NCBI GenBank assembly: GCA_024867545.1
Contig: JANFNE010000008.1
Span: forward strand, 828,501-892,500
From: Phytopythium helicoides
Taxonomy: Eukaryota > Oomycota > Peronosporomycetes > Pythiales > Pythiaceae
DNA length: 64,000 nt
Direction: 5' to 3'
Positions 1-10,600 of the stretch are shown here, one piece after another. The notes under the pieces were generated by a model. The model worked only from the letters and a program-made list of their open reading frames with translations, ran no database searches and was not told where the DNA came from. The translations under genes and the position numbers were made by a program. Each line of letters starts with the position of its first letter. Position 1 is the stretch's first letter.

Positions 1-1
1 C

Positions 2-1036
2 ATTGCCGTCAGCCAGATTGTGTACAACGCCACGGGGCTCATGCTCGCAATCGTCACGGGGTGCAGCTTGCCATGTGTCCTACGATTCTGCGCGTTCGCC
101 ATCCCAGACGACGTCGAGTTGGAGCTCGTGACACGAATGAACAAGTTTGGGACGCCGTGCGCCACGCCAAATGAGTGTACCTCGGAACTTCCTCCTGTGA
201 GTGCTCTTCGTAATACCTCGATGATCCACAGCCACGCTCCTCCGCCCGTGATCAACCCCGTGTTCGTTGTGACCGATATTGAATCTTCGAGCTCGCTATG
301 GGCGATTGGGGACGGACGAGTGATGCAGCAAGCCATCGAAGTGCACGATGACGTACTGCGATCACTGCTTGCAGTGCACCGCGGATACGAGATCACGACC
401 GCGGGCGATTCTTTCCAGTTGGCATTCCACACGATCCGAGAGGCAGTTTCGTATTGCTTGGCCGTTCAACTCAAGCTTCTCACAGCCAAGTGGCCTCCGG
501 GGCTAAGTGGTTTAGTTCCCGCGACGCGAAAGCAGCGCACTGGAGCTCGTCTACTCTTCCGAGGGCTTCGAGTCCGAATGGGAATTCACGACGCAATGGG
601 GTCAGATGGGCCGCTCGTCACTAGAGTTCATGCAGTGACTGGCAAGATGACATACACTGGCGCGTCCGAGGTCATTGCGGCCGAAGTGAGCGATTTGGCT
701 GCTGGCGGACAAATCCTAGTCACCAAGAGAATCGCCGACTGGCTGCTGACCAACAAGCAGATCGTTCGTATGGACTACTCGGTGCATTTCTTGTGCAATT
801 ATGCACTGCCTCAAGTCGACGCGCACCTCGAGATCTCACAAGTTGTGCCTGATGAACTTGGACGTCGTATCAAGGTGTTTGGCGCTGATCCAACAAACCG
901 CTTTGGTGGGGAATTTATTGAAGACGACGGCGATGATTTTGATGCGTGCTACACACCGTCAGATGGCGCGCACTCGGCTCGGGAAAGCATATCGAGTATC
1001 GAGACGATCAGCGCTTCACTCCACGACCGCGTTTGA
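2..1036 (+). CDS. 7TM-class III cyclase protein, copy 1 (5' partial)
   Basis: The open frame enters at base 2, so upstream exon(s) lie outside the window. The visible part begins in the last membrane helix (VYNATGLMLAIVTGCSLPCVL). After a linker of about 60 residues comes a class III nucleotidyl-cyclase domain opening with NPVFVVTDIESSSSLW. Both metal-binding Asp positions are present (VTDIES and TTAGDSF). The Asn and Arg that normally stabilise the transition state are Glu and Ala (YTGASEVIAAEV). The domain resembles trypanosomatid receptor adenylate cyclases more than animal ones. It is the first of four neighbouring paralogues, and by comparison with copies 4 and 5 the missing exon should encode five to six membrane helices. 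Whether it makes cAMP, cGMP or nothing is unknown. Confidence 0.8.
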   Translation: MAVSQIVYNATGLMLAIVTGCSLPCVLRFCAFAIPDDVELELVTRMNKFGTPCATPNECTSELPPVSALRNTSMIHSHAPPPVINPVFVVTDIESSSSLWAIGDGRVMQQAIEVHDDVLRSLLAVHRGYEITTAGDSFQLAFHTIREAVSYCLAVQLKLLTAKWPPGLSGLVPATRKQRTGARLLFRGLRVRMGIHDAMGSDGPLVTRVHAVTGKMTYTGASEVIAAEVSDLAAGGQILVTKRIADWLLTNKQIVRMDYSVHFLCNYALPQVDAHLEISQVVPDELGRRIKVFGADPTNRFGGEFIEDDGDDFDACYTPSDGAHSARESISSIETISASLHDRV

Positions 1037-1302
1037 TTTTTTTTTCTGCGCGTCGAGAAGTCGTTTACGTCGTGATGCGTTCGCACTGCTCCATGGCAGA
1101 GGTAACGCCTCCTGAGGAACTGGGCGTTCTCAGCCGTCGAGTGCCATCTCGATCATTTTAGAGCTAGCGAGGCGAAACCGCATGCTAGGTTTCTTCTGTA
1201 GTAGAGTGTACAATAAAATCCGAGATAAGTTATTTTCGCAATGCTCGCAACCGCTGCTGCTGCTGCTGCGCCTCCAACTTTCTTCAGTTAAATCGAGAAG
1301 GC

Positions 1303-3103
1303 ATGCTTTACACCCCGCTGGCACTCGGCACAGGCCGCGTGCTCGAGCATTGCCTCGGCGCTTATGGTCGTCAAGTTCTGCCGCGACTGGCGCGTGGGAG
1401 GCTCCAGCGTTCGATGGCTTTTCACTCTCTTCTTCGGCTACCTGTGGGTCTACATCACGATGCGCGCAGTTTACTATTGCTGGCTCATGGAGCTGCTGCT
1501 CAACCCCGAGTCGATCCTCGACAAGACGCCGGCCAGCGGCGCCATTTCTCTCAGCAAGCTCGATCGACTCGGCATACACGCAATTCTCTACCTCACTGGC
1601 TCGACAGATAGCTGGATCATGCCGATCGTCGCAATCGGAGATACGGCACACTTTGGAGCGACGGTGTGGGTATTCCCTCTCATTTACGAGCTCTCCAAGC
1701 TCGTCAAACGTGCCATGGATCGCGGTGTCGAGAATGAAGAGGCCAAGATTCGTGTCTACGCGTGCGTCGGTCATTGCTTCGTTACGTTGTTTGCGCTCGC
1801 AGAGGTTGTGGTCGCCATCACGACAAGTGGGTACTCCAAGTACGCCCATGTACCTTGCTGCTAAGCCGTCACCTACTTCAGATGTGTGTGCTGTTGTACA
1901 TGGTCGCGACTTTGATTCTACTCAAGCACAAAGGTCGCAACAAAGAGGCTATCCACGGCCAATTTGTCGCGTCGCCGCTCTACCAGCGCCTCAAGTGGAT
2001 GATGTAAGCTCTCTCTTTTGCTGCCCAACTCTGTTTTTCACAGGATGCTAACATCACTTTCTCTACTCCAGGCTAGTATACGCGGTGTTCGCGTTCCAGT
2101 TCAACCTCACAGCTCTTATCATATTTGTCTCGCCCGACAACTTGGTGGCTCAAAAGTGCCTCGGCACGAGCGTTGTCATCTACAACGCAACTGTATTTGC
2201 GCTCGCAGTTGTGACCGGCTGCAGCCTTCCGTGCGTGCTCAGGTGCTGTCGGTGGTGCATTCCAGCTGAATCTGGAAATCGAGCCAAACTGCTGGGCTCG
2301 TCCGATCCCGTACATGATGTGCGTTACTCCTGCAGCCAGCAACGCCGCTCCCACAATTCGGCCAGTGTTTGTGTTCACGGACATCGAGTCGTCAAGCGCA
2401 CTCTGGGCCATCGGAGACGGAAGAACCATGCAAAAAGCCGTCCAGATTCATGATGACATCCTGCGATCCGCACTCACCAAACACAGAGGATACGAGATCA
2501 CCACTGCAGGAGACTCCTTCCAACTCGCCTTCCACACCATCCGAGAAGCAGCCGCCTACTGCCTCGACGTCCAAATGAAGTTGCTGACTGCCGAGTGGCC
2601 CAAGGAGCTGCACGGACTCGTGCCAGCCACCTCCAAGGAGCGTCAAGGCGCATCGGTATTTGTTTCGCGGGTTGCGCGTTCGCATGGGAATCCACGATGC
2701 GAATGAGTGTGAGGGAGCACTCGTCGTGGATGTGCACGCCGTGACGGGGAAGACGACGTATACGGGTGCGTCGGAGGTGATTGCGAGCACTGTCGGGGAC
2801 GCTGGAGCTGGTGGTCAGATCGTGGTGACTCGTCGCGTGGCGGAGTGGCTGGAGCAGAATCGCGATTTGATGTCGGAGCGGTTCGAGGTGGATTGGCTGG
2901 CGTCGCTGGAGATCCCGCAGGTGAGCATCAATGTGGAGCTGTGCCAGCTCCTGTCTCTCAAGCTCCTCGCTCGGAACCGGTTCTTCCCCGCCGTGGACCC
3001 GCGCCGAACCGCGAGTTCAAGCCGGCTCGAGTCGTCAACAACCCCGCACCGCCGCCGCCGGCACCTCCGCGTCGACCGGATCTCGCCGCTCGCCATGGTC
3101 TGA
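1303..3103 (+). pseudogene. 7TM-class III cyclase, copy 2, multiply frameshifted
   Basis: Homology to the intact paralogues covers the whole gene, but the reading frame changes at least four times: near 1345 (after MLYTPLALGTG), near 1845 (after SGYSKYAHV), between about 2310 and 2360 before the cyclase domain, and at about 2646, where one extra A (gcgtcaaggcg) is present relative to copy 3. The conserved intron is intact at 2004-2071 (donor gtaagc, acceptor cag, in the ATG codon of the IM motif). The part from about 2368 to 2938 is almost identical to copy 3, whereas the flanks are diverged. The C-terminus after LEIPQ is unique and arginine/proline rich. The number of independent breaks argues for a pseudogene; a locally poor assembly is the alternative. 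Confidence 0.75.
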
Positions 3104-3444
3104 AGCTCGGGCAGCGTGGCGTGCCGCTCCCAAGTGATCCACGCGCAGGTTCAAATGTGAGTCGCCAGCGGCGCATCCCCATCCCACCCTCTGTCAAATC
3201 GTGTCGCTGTCTCCCCACACCCTCGGGGTGATGATGATCGCCGCGCCGCCAAAACTCGCAAACTCCCCCACGCCCCGCGCCGTTTACGCGCGAGAAGAGC
3301 AGACGCGGCCCCGCCCCAAGCCGCCGACGCTCGCCGCGTCGCTTCACCTCGCCTTCTTCGCCTCCAGCAAGTCGCCCGTTGCGGCGGAACTTTCCTTGGT
3401 AACGGGCGCATTAGTCGATCGATCGCCTCCTCCGCCCCGCGGCC

Positions 3445-5261
3445 ATGCTGTACGCGCCGCTGGCGCTCGGCACTGCGACATGCTCGGCCGTCGGCGCCGC
3501 GCTCATGGTCTTCAAGTTCTGCCGCGACTGGGATATTCGCGTGCGCGTGTCGAGCGTGCGGTGGCTGTTCACCGTCTTCTTCGTCTACCTGCTCGCCTAC
3601 ACGCTCTCCCGAGTCGTCTACTACTGCTGGCTCGTCGACTTCCTCGCCGGTGCAGACCCGGACGTGCTCATTGTCGGCGAGACCGAGCGCTTCACGGTCG
3701 GCGAGATCGACCGCCTCACGATTCACGCGCTCGTGCACCTCGACAACTCGGGCACCTGAGTGGCTCGTCATCATCGTCGTGGTCGGCGACATCGCGCTCT
3801 TCGCATCCTCCCTATGGGTCTTCGCGCTCGTGTACGAGCTCTCCAAGCTGCTATCGCTCACCATGGACCGCGGCGCAGCAAGTGAGCGAGCCAAGATCCG
3901 CACCTACACGTGGATTGGGCATGGGTGCATCGCCGTCTTCGCCGCTGTCGAGCTCCTCTTCGCGCTGCTCTTCCCGGGCTACTCGGTCTACTCGCACGCG
4001 CTATTGCTCCTCATCTACCTCATGCAGATAGCGTCGCTCGTCTACATGGTCGTGAACGTCGTCGGGCTCAAGTGGAAGGGACGAGACAAAGAGTCCATCC
4101 ACGGCCAGTTTGTCGCATCGCCAATCTACCGCCGCCTCAAGTGTATCATGTGCGTGCAGAAGGCGCTATTGTAGTCGCTTTGTAAGCTAACGGAATGCTC
4201 TCGTGTCGCCAAACAGGGTCGTCTACGCCGTCTTCGCGCTTGAGTTCCAGATCAGCTCGCTCATTCTGTATACGACGTCGACCCACAACCGAATCAAACT
4301 CGAATATCTAGGCGCGAGTGCGATCATATACACGTCGACGGGCCTGGCACTCGCGGTCGTCACCGGCTGCAGCTTGAGCTGCGTCTTGAAAGCTTTCCCG
4401 TTTCTTGTACCGAAGGCACTGCACAGCCACATGGAAATCCTCATTGACGATGCAGCTTTCGCCGAAGGAGCTGCGCCGATTACCGGCACATTTGAGCGCG
4501 TGGGGCCATGGGTGAACCCCGTCTTTGTGTTCACAGACATCGAGTCGTCAAGCGCACTCTGGGCCGTCGGAGACGGAAGAACCATGCAAAAAGCCGTCCA
4601 GATTCATGATGACATCCTGCGATCCGCACTCACCAAACACAGAGGATACGAGATCACCACTGCAGGAGACTCCTTCCAACTCGCCTTCCACACCATCCGA
4701 GAAGCAGCCGCCTACTGCCTTGACGTCCAATTGAAGTTGCTGACCGCCGAGTGGCCCAAGGAACTGCACGGACTCGTGCCAGCCACCTCCAAGGAGCGTC
4801 AGGCGCATCGGTATTTGTTTCGCGGATTGCGCGTTCGCATGGGAATCCATGATGCGAATGAGTGTGAGGGAGCTCTCGTCGTGGATGTGCACGCCGTGAC
4901 GGGGAAGACGACGTATACGGGTGCGTCGGAGGTGATTGCGAGCACTGTCGGGGACGCTGGAGCTGGTGGTCAGATCGTGGTGACTCGTCGCGTGGCGGAG
5001 TGGCTGGAGCAGAATCGCGATTTGATGTCGGAGCGGTTCGAGGTGGATTGGCTGGCGTCGCTGGAGATCCCGCAGGTGAACATCAATGTGGATTTGTTTC
5101 AAATCCTCCTCACACAAATGCGTGGGCGGAAGCATCTCTTCAAACAAATCGAAATCAAGCGCGAGCCCAATCGGATCAGCCCTGCGAGACCAACGCAGTC
5201 GACGAGTGGAGAAACGTGGAGCAGCAGCACGCAATTTCCCATAGTCGTCGGCTTCTCCTGA
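3445..5261 (+). CDS. 7TM-class III cyclase, copy 3 (single +1 frame break)
   Basis: Exon 1 (3445-4149) encodes five membrane helices. Exon 2 (4217-5261) encodes two more and then the cyclase domain; the 67-nt intron has a gtgcgt donor and cag acceptor at the same place as in the paralogues. The only defect is at 3757: frame 1 ends at a TGA after NSGT, and homology resumes without loss or gain of residues if the T is skipped (GAG TGG CTC, EWLVIIVVVGD). Read that way the product has 582 residues. The cyclase domain (FTDIESSSALW, TTAGDSFQLAF) keeps the metal Asp residues, but the later Asn/Arg positions are Glu/Ser. The gene may be recently broken, mis-sequenced by one base, or use +1 frameshifting. 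Confidence 0.75.
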
Positions 5262-5414
5262 CGGGAGTGGCGACGTACGTTGGAGTGTACGACCCGAGTC
5301 AATGGACCAAATCCTTCCCATCGTGTAGTCTAACCAAGTCCAGTAGAAGGCATGTAGTCTAGTCATGGCGCACGTAATAAATTAAAGTTGGGAGTATTTA
5401 TTCCAGAGTTATCA

Positions 5415-7242
5415 TCAACACGAAACGTGTGAGAGTCCGTCGCTGAAGCTGTTGGTCGGGATCGTGCTGCAGAGTGAGGCTTCCAAGTACGACACTCTGC
5501 TGTATCGCTGACTTGCACGCTCGCCTCTATCCAGGATATTCCGGTTGGAAAAGAAGCGCGCACGCTGGTTGAGTCGCCGTGGGAGAATTTGGAACAACTC
5601 CACGGACAGAACAGAGTGGGGAACCTGGTATTCGCCGACGCGGTCCATAGTCGTGGGCGTTTCCAGCACCCAGTCGTTCGCTTCAAGCCAGTGGGCTACT
5701 CTGTGGGAGACCAAGATTTGCCCGCCAGCGCCTAGATTCCCGATTTCATTCGCGATCTCGAATGATGCGCCGGAATAGGTCGTTTTCCCTGTAACTGCGT
5801 GAACGCCGATTATCATTGGTCCTTCAGAGGTGGTGCTCGTGTCATGGATGCCTATTCTGACCCGAAGGCCGCTGAAAAGAGTTTTATGTGGGAGTATGCG
5901 TTCCACTTTCGTTGCAGGGACAAGTCCATGGAGCTCTTTTGGCCACTTGGCCACCAAGAGCTCCAATTGCACAGCGAGCGAATACTCGATAGCTTCTCGA
6001 ATCGTGTGGAACGCGAGTTGAAACGAATCGCCAGCAGTTGTGATCTCATACCCGCGATACTTGGCAAGCAAAGCACGAATGATCTCGTCGTGCATTTCTA
6101 CTGCTCGTTGCATCACAAGCCCGTCGTCGATGGCCCAAAGCGCACTGGAAGACTCAATGTCCGTGATGACAAAGACCGGATTTGCCAGCGGTGGTGATCC
6201 GCTGTGGCTTCGAATCGGCGTGAGCGATCTGGCTGCTGATTGGAGTAAGACTTCCTCACCACCACTCAGTTCAAGTAGTTGCGCTTCAACATCTTCGGGA
6301 AAACAACACGATCCGAAGCGAAGAACGCATGGTAGACTGCATCCCGTGATGAGCGCTAGCGCAAAGCCCGTCGAGTTGTAGACGATCTGGCTCACGGCGA
6401 TGAACGTGAACAAGGCTGGGTCGGTCGGCGTTCTCCAATACAACGAGAGCGAAGAAACCTCGTACTGAAACGCGAACAGGGCATACACCAACCTATCATC
6501 CACGAACGCCTCGATCAAAAAGGTGACAACCACGGAAATCTACAGTTGTGAGAACGTACATGATTCGCTTGAGGCGTCGGTAGACGGGTGATGCCTCAAA
6601 GTGGCCGTGCACGACTTCAATGTTTCGGCCTTTCCATCTCAGCGAGAGCAGCACCACGGCCATGTATGCGAGCGTGATCATTTGCATGACGTAGATGGCG
6701 AGCACAAGTCTGTACGCCGAAATGGAGTAGCCCCCGTTCCTTGCCGCAATCACGACTTGCGCGACGAGGAATCCAGCGATCAGAACGTGACCTGCAAGCG
6801 TGTAGAGCCTCATCTGGCGCTGCTCCTTCTCCACTCCGCGGTCCATGTTCTTGGCGGCGATCTGCGCAAGCTCGTAGGTAAGGGGGAGCACCCAGAAGGC
6901 GGCTCCGAGGTGCACGGCATCGCAAAAGCACAATAAGGCCGTTACCCAGGTTTTCTTGACGGCCGAGAGGTAAATCGACATGTAGATGCCGAGCTGGTCG
7001 AGCTCTGTCTTGGTCATCGACTCATTGACGGCGATGATGTCGTCCGACGGCAGCGAGAGCAGCCACGCGTACTGCACGACTCGCCCTGTGGTGTAGAGCC
7101 AAACGTACACGAAGAAAAGCAGGAAAAGCCAGCGAACGCTCGAAAGCCGCACGTCCCAGTCTCGCCAGAGCTTGACCGCGATGAGAAAGCAGCCGACGCT
7201 CGAGAGCGTCACGGCCGCCATGGCGAACGCGGTCCAGATCAT
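5415..7242 (-). CDS. 7TM-class III cyclase, copy 4 (intact)
   Basis: Exon 1 is 7242-6560 and exon 2 is 6492-5415, with a 67-nt intron (gtacgt...tag) splitting an ATG codon in phase 2 exactly as in copies 3 and 5. The product has 586 residues. About seven hydrophobic segments (five in exon 1, two at the start of exon 2) are followed by a roughly 60-residue linker and a cyclase domain starting at NPVFVITDIESSSALW. Metal Asp residues are kept (ITDIES, TTAGDSF). The purine-selecting Lys is Thr (YEITTAGD), and the transition-state Asn and Arg are Phe and Asn (YSGASFEIANEI). The gene is divergent to the channel gene at 7699. It is likely an integral membrane protein with a cytosolic cyclase-like domain; catalysis is doubtful. 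Confidence 0.85.
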
Positions 7243-7698
7243 CGAGCCCGCAGAACACTCCTCCGTTCGTCGACAAACAATCGATGCAGGACGCCCAGCG
7301 GCCTGTCATGGAGAGATGAGTGTTTCTTTGCACCCCGGTGACATGTTGGCCACGGCCACTGTTATGTATCGCAGATCCCCGGGCACTGACTGACTGCCAG
7401 GCAGTCCTGGCTGAGACGGTTTCTCAGCCTGCATGGGGATCTGCCGCCCCCTTCGATCACCAAGACCAAATGCAAGGTTTCCGCAGGCCCAACATGCTGA
7501 CGTGGCAATCAATTGGTTGCAGCTGGTCGTGTCGTCTGGACTCGGCTCAGGTGCTTTGGCCAGGCGTTTCAATTCATTTTGAGCCTGGCCGCTTTGCCCA
7601 GAACGGGAGGGATATTTCGGGGACCGGTTGGTGTTGTCTCGGTCCTCAGATGCATCACAACTTTGCCTTGGACGACACGAGCAAGAAGAGCAACGTCG
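7243..7698. other. Divergent intergenic region
   Basis: This separates the minus-strand cyclase copy 4 from the plus-strand channel gene, so it should hold both promoters. I see no TATA box, repeat or RNA gene that I could defend. The chosen ATG for the channel is 7699; the frame is open upstream of it, but without family similarity. Confidence 0.4.
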
Positions 7699-10600
7699 AT
7701 GGATCCCTCGCTCGGGTCGCTCCCGACGCTCATTGTGCCAGACGACCCGGAAACCGGTGCCATCGAGCGGCCAAAGACGCCGCCACCAGTCGAAGTCGAT
7801 GAGGCTAGACTCGCGTCTACATCGGCAGCTCCAAAAGCCAAGGAGCCGTCGGTCAAAAGTCCTCGAGAGCCGTCAACCAAGAGTCCTCGAGAGCCGTCGG
7901 TCAAGAGTCCTCGAGAACCACAGGTGAAGAGTCCACGTGAGTCCCCAATTAAAAGCCCACGAGACCCATCGGTGAAAAGCCCACGAGACCCATCGGTGAA
8001 AAGCCCACGTGCTCCATCGCATCATTCCGCTGCTCATCAAAGCCAAGCGATCGCGGTGGATATAGCTTCTCCACGAGCAGAAAAACAGCCAGACGATGGT
8101 GCTACTGCTACTCCTGCTGTGCCTCCACCTCCGCCGTCGCCAGTTCAAAAAGCACCTACTCTTAGTAGCAAAGATTTTAAGACCATGGCGAAACGAGCGG
8201 CTGCACTCGCGAAACTCGATCGACTAGCCTCAGGAAGCAAGTCGGTGTTTGACGTCGAAATGTCTGACATTGGCGCACTTGGCATTGGTATGCAGCTCTA
8301 CTTCATGCTAACAAAGTACCTAGGGGTGGTGTTCTTGACCATGGGGATCGTTTCACTCCCAGTGATTGTTGTCAACTATTTTGGAGACGGTGTGACGAGC
8401 AAGATGGCCGATCCGCTTCAATTAGCATATGCGTCACTTGGAAATCAAGGGGTCAGCGATGAGATCAAGCAGGACGCGAGTCTATGCCAGCCGGACGGAG
8501 AGATTGACTGCACGTGGGAAACAGTGAACACCCCATTTACATCTAGCCCAGTGACGGTTAGCTGGATCATCACGTCAAGTGACGCAATCTACTCGTTTGT
8601 CTTTCTTCTCTTCTTCGTCTACTTTCGTGTAAAAGCGCGGAAAGCGATCGAGCTACATCAGGCAGAAAACTTAACGCCTGCGAAATACTCTGTGTTTGTG
8701 CGGGGACTTCCTCCTGACGCGACAAAAAAAGAAATTCTCGAACATTTCAATTCGCGCTTTGATCCAACCCAGGAAGAGGAGTACTTTCCTTTGTGGCTCA
8801 ACTGTTGTTGGGGCCGTCGGCGCAAGGTCAAGAACTCGTTGAGTCGAAAGGCGATCAATTGCAATGTCGTATCGAATATCGAACACCTGACAGGTATCAC
8901 TGGCTCGTCTCCCGCAAACGAAGCGGACGCAGAAATGTACATTGGCACATGGATTGCGGAGGTCAGCGTTGCTCATCCAACTGGCGGTTTGCTTCGGACG
9001 TTCCTTTCTATGGAGGCGCTGACTCGGAACATCTCCGAGACAGAGGAACTTATAGCAATTCTGGAGCGGGAGAAAAAAGAGGCAGAAGAAGAGCAGGTAG
9101 AGCGAAATGCAGCCATAGCAGCAGCTGATGTTGTAACAGCAAAGAAGCTAAGAAGGCAAAAACCCAAAGCCACTTTCAAGCTGGCAGATGAGAAGCTACT
9201 ACAGGCAGCTCGGAAAAAACTGGAGAAGCTAAACGCCCAGATGGAAAAGAAAACTAGCAAGATCAAGGCATTCAAACAGCAGCAACGAGAAGACCGAACA
9301 GCTAGTTTGAAAAAGCCGAAGACGCCAACAGCTAGCGAAAAAGCACCGACACCTGTCTCTTCTGCCACAATTGCTCCTGCTCCATCGCCAAATGATCCAC
9401 CACTTGCTCAGGGATTAGCTCGTCAAGCAACCGTGAAGTTGAATGTTGAGGCAGTCAAGAAGGCGGCAGCAGACACCGTGAAGGCATTCAATCTGGAAGC
9501 GTGCGAGTGTGCCTTTGTTGTGTTTAACAATCTGGAGTCTCGGCGTCGATGCCTTCGCGACTATCGCAAATCGACTCGCTGGCTACCACAGGAAGTATCA
9601 ACCGAAGTACCTGCGTTTCCGTGATGGCAAATTTCCCCTCATTGTTGTACCCGCCCCCGAGCCGTCCAATATTCTGTGGGAGAATCTTGAGATCACGGAT
9701 CGCGGCCGACTGTACCGCCGGTCATTTACAAATTTTGTTACCTTCCTTCTACTGCTCTTTTCTTGCATTATCATTTCGGGTGCTCAGTCGGCGCAACAAC
9801 AGTTCAAAGCCAAGATGCCCCCCGCAGGGCTCTGCGACTATTCTCTACCAGCCGTTTACTATGGCAGCTACTCTTTTGACGATCAACATAACGCTGCCAC
9901 AAAAAACTTGGTCTGGGAACTAGAATGGGACCGAATGAGACTTGCTCTGTTGGGTCGTCGGGTGAAACTCGTTACCATATTGCTTACTCGAACGGGATAA
10001 TAAACGCCTTGAACGTAAGCAATGTTCCAAAGCTAAGTGCGGGAGAAAGTGCTCCTGTCCGATGCGTAGACCCATGCGTCTCTGATGAGAGCTCGACTAC
10101 TTGCAGCACGCTTCCTTGTTTCGATCAGGATCTGCTAGATGCAGGTGACGAGTGCGAGACCTACATGGCGAGCCACTCTCTCTATTGCCTCTGCACAACC
10201 CAACTGCAAGCTAGTATCAGCGAGTTGGGCATTATCGACGGCCCTCAGGCACTCTGGAAGGATTTTGTGCCTTGCCAAGGGCTTCATCAAAGACTATTTG
10301 ACCAAGAATGCATTCATTGTGATCGCCTCAGGTATCGTTGTAATAGTCAACCTACTACTGAAGTCGATTCTGCGCGCCTTTGCAAACTTTGAGCGGCACT
10401 CGAGCGAGTCAGCGAAGGCGTCCGCGATCACACTCAAAATGTTTATGGCGCAGTTTTTGAACACTGCTGTCATTGTACTCGTGGTTAACGCAGCACTCAA
10501 CTTGAACAAGGTTCCGCTCGTAAACGATCTTGTTCAAGGGAAAATATCATGACTTCCAGCGTGACTGGTATCCCGACAGTGGGTATGGCAATTACTATGA

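Noticed and set aside
1130..1849. Minus-strand ORF of 239 codons over cyclase copy 2
   Set aside because: Shadow frame; the plus strand shows conserved membrane-helix sequence and splice sites.
9590..10580. Short introns explaining the frame changes in channel copy 1
   Set aside because: Flanking residues abut in the paralogue with no extra sequence to remove and no GT-AG pairs at the breaks; single-base indels fit better.
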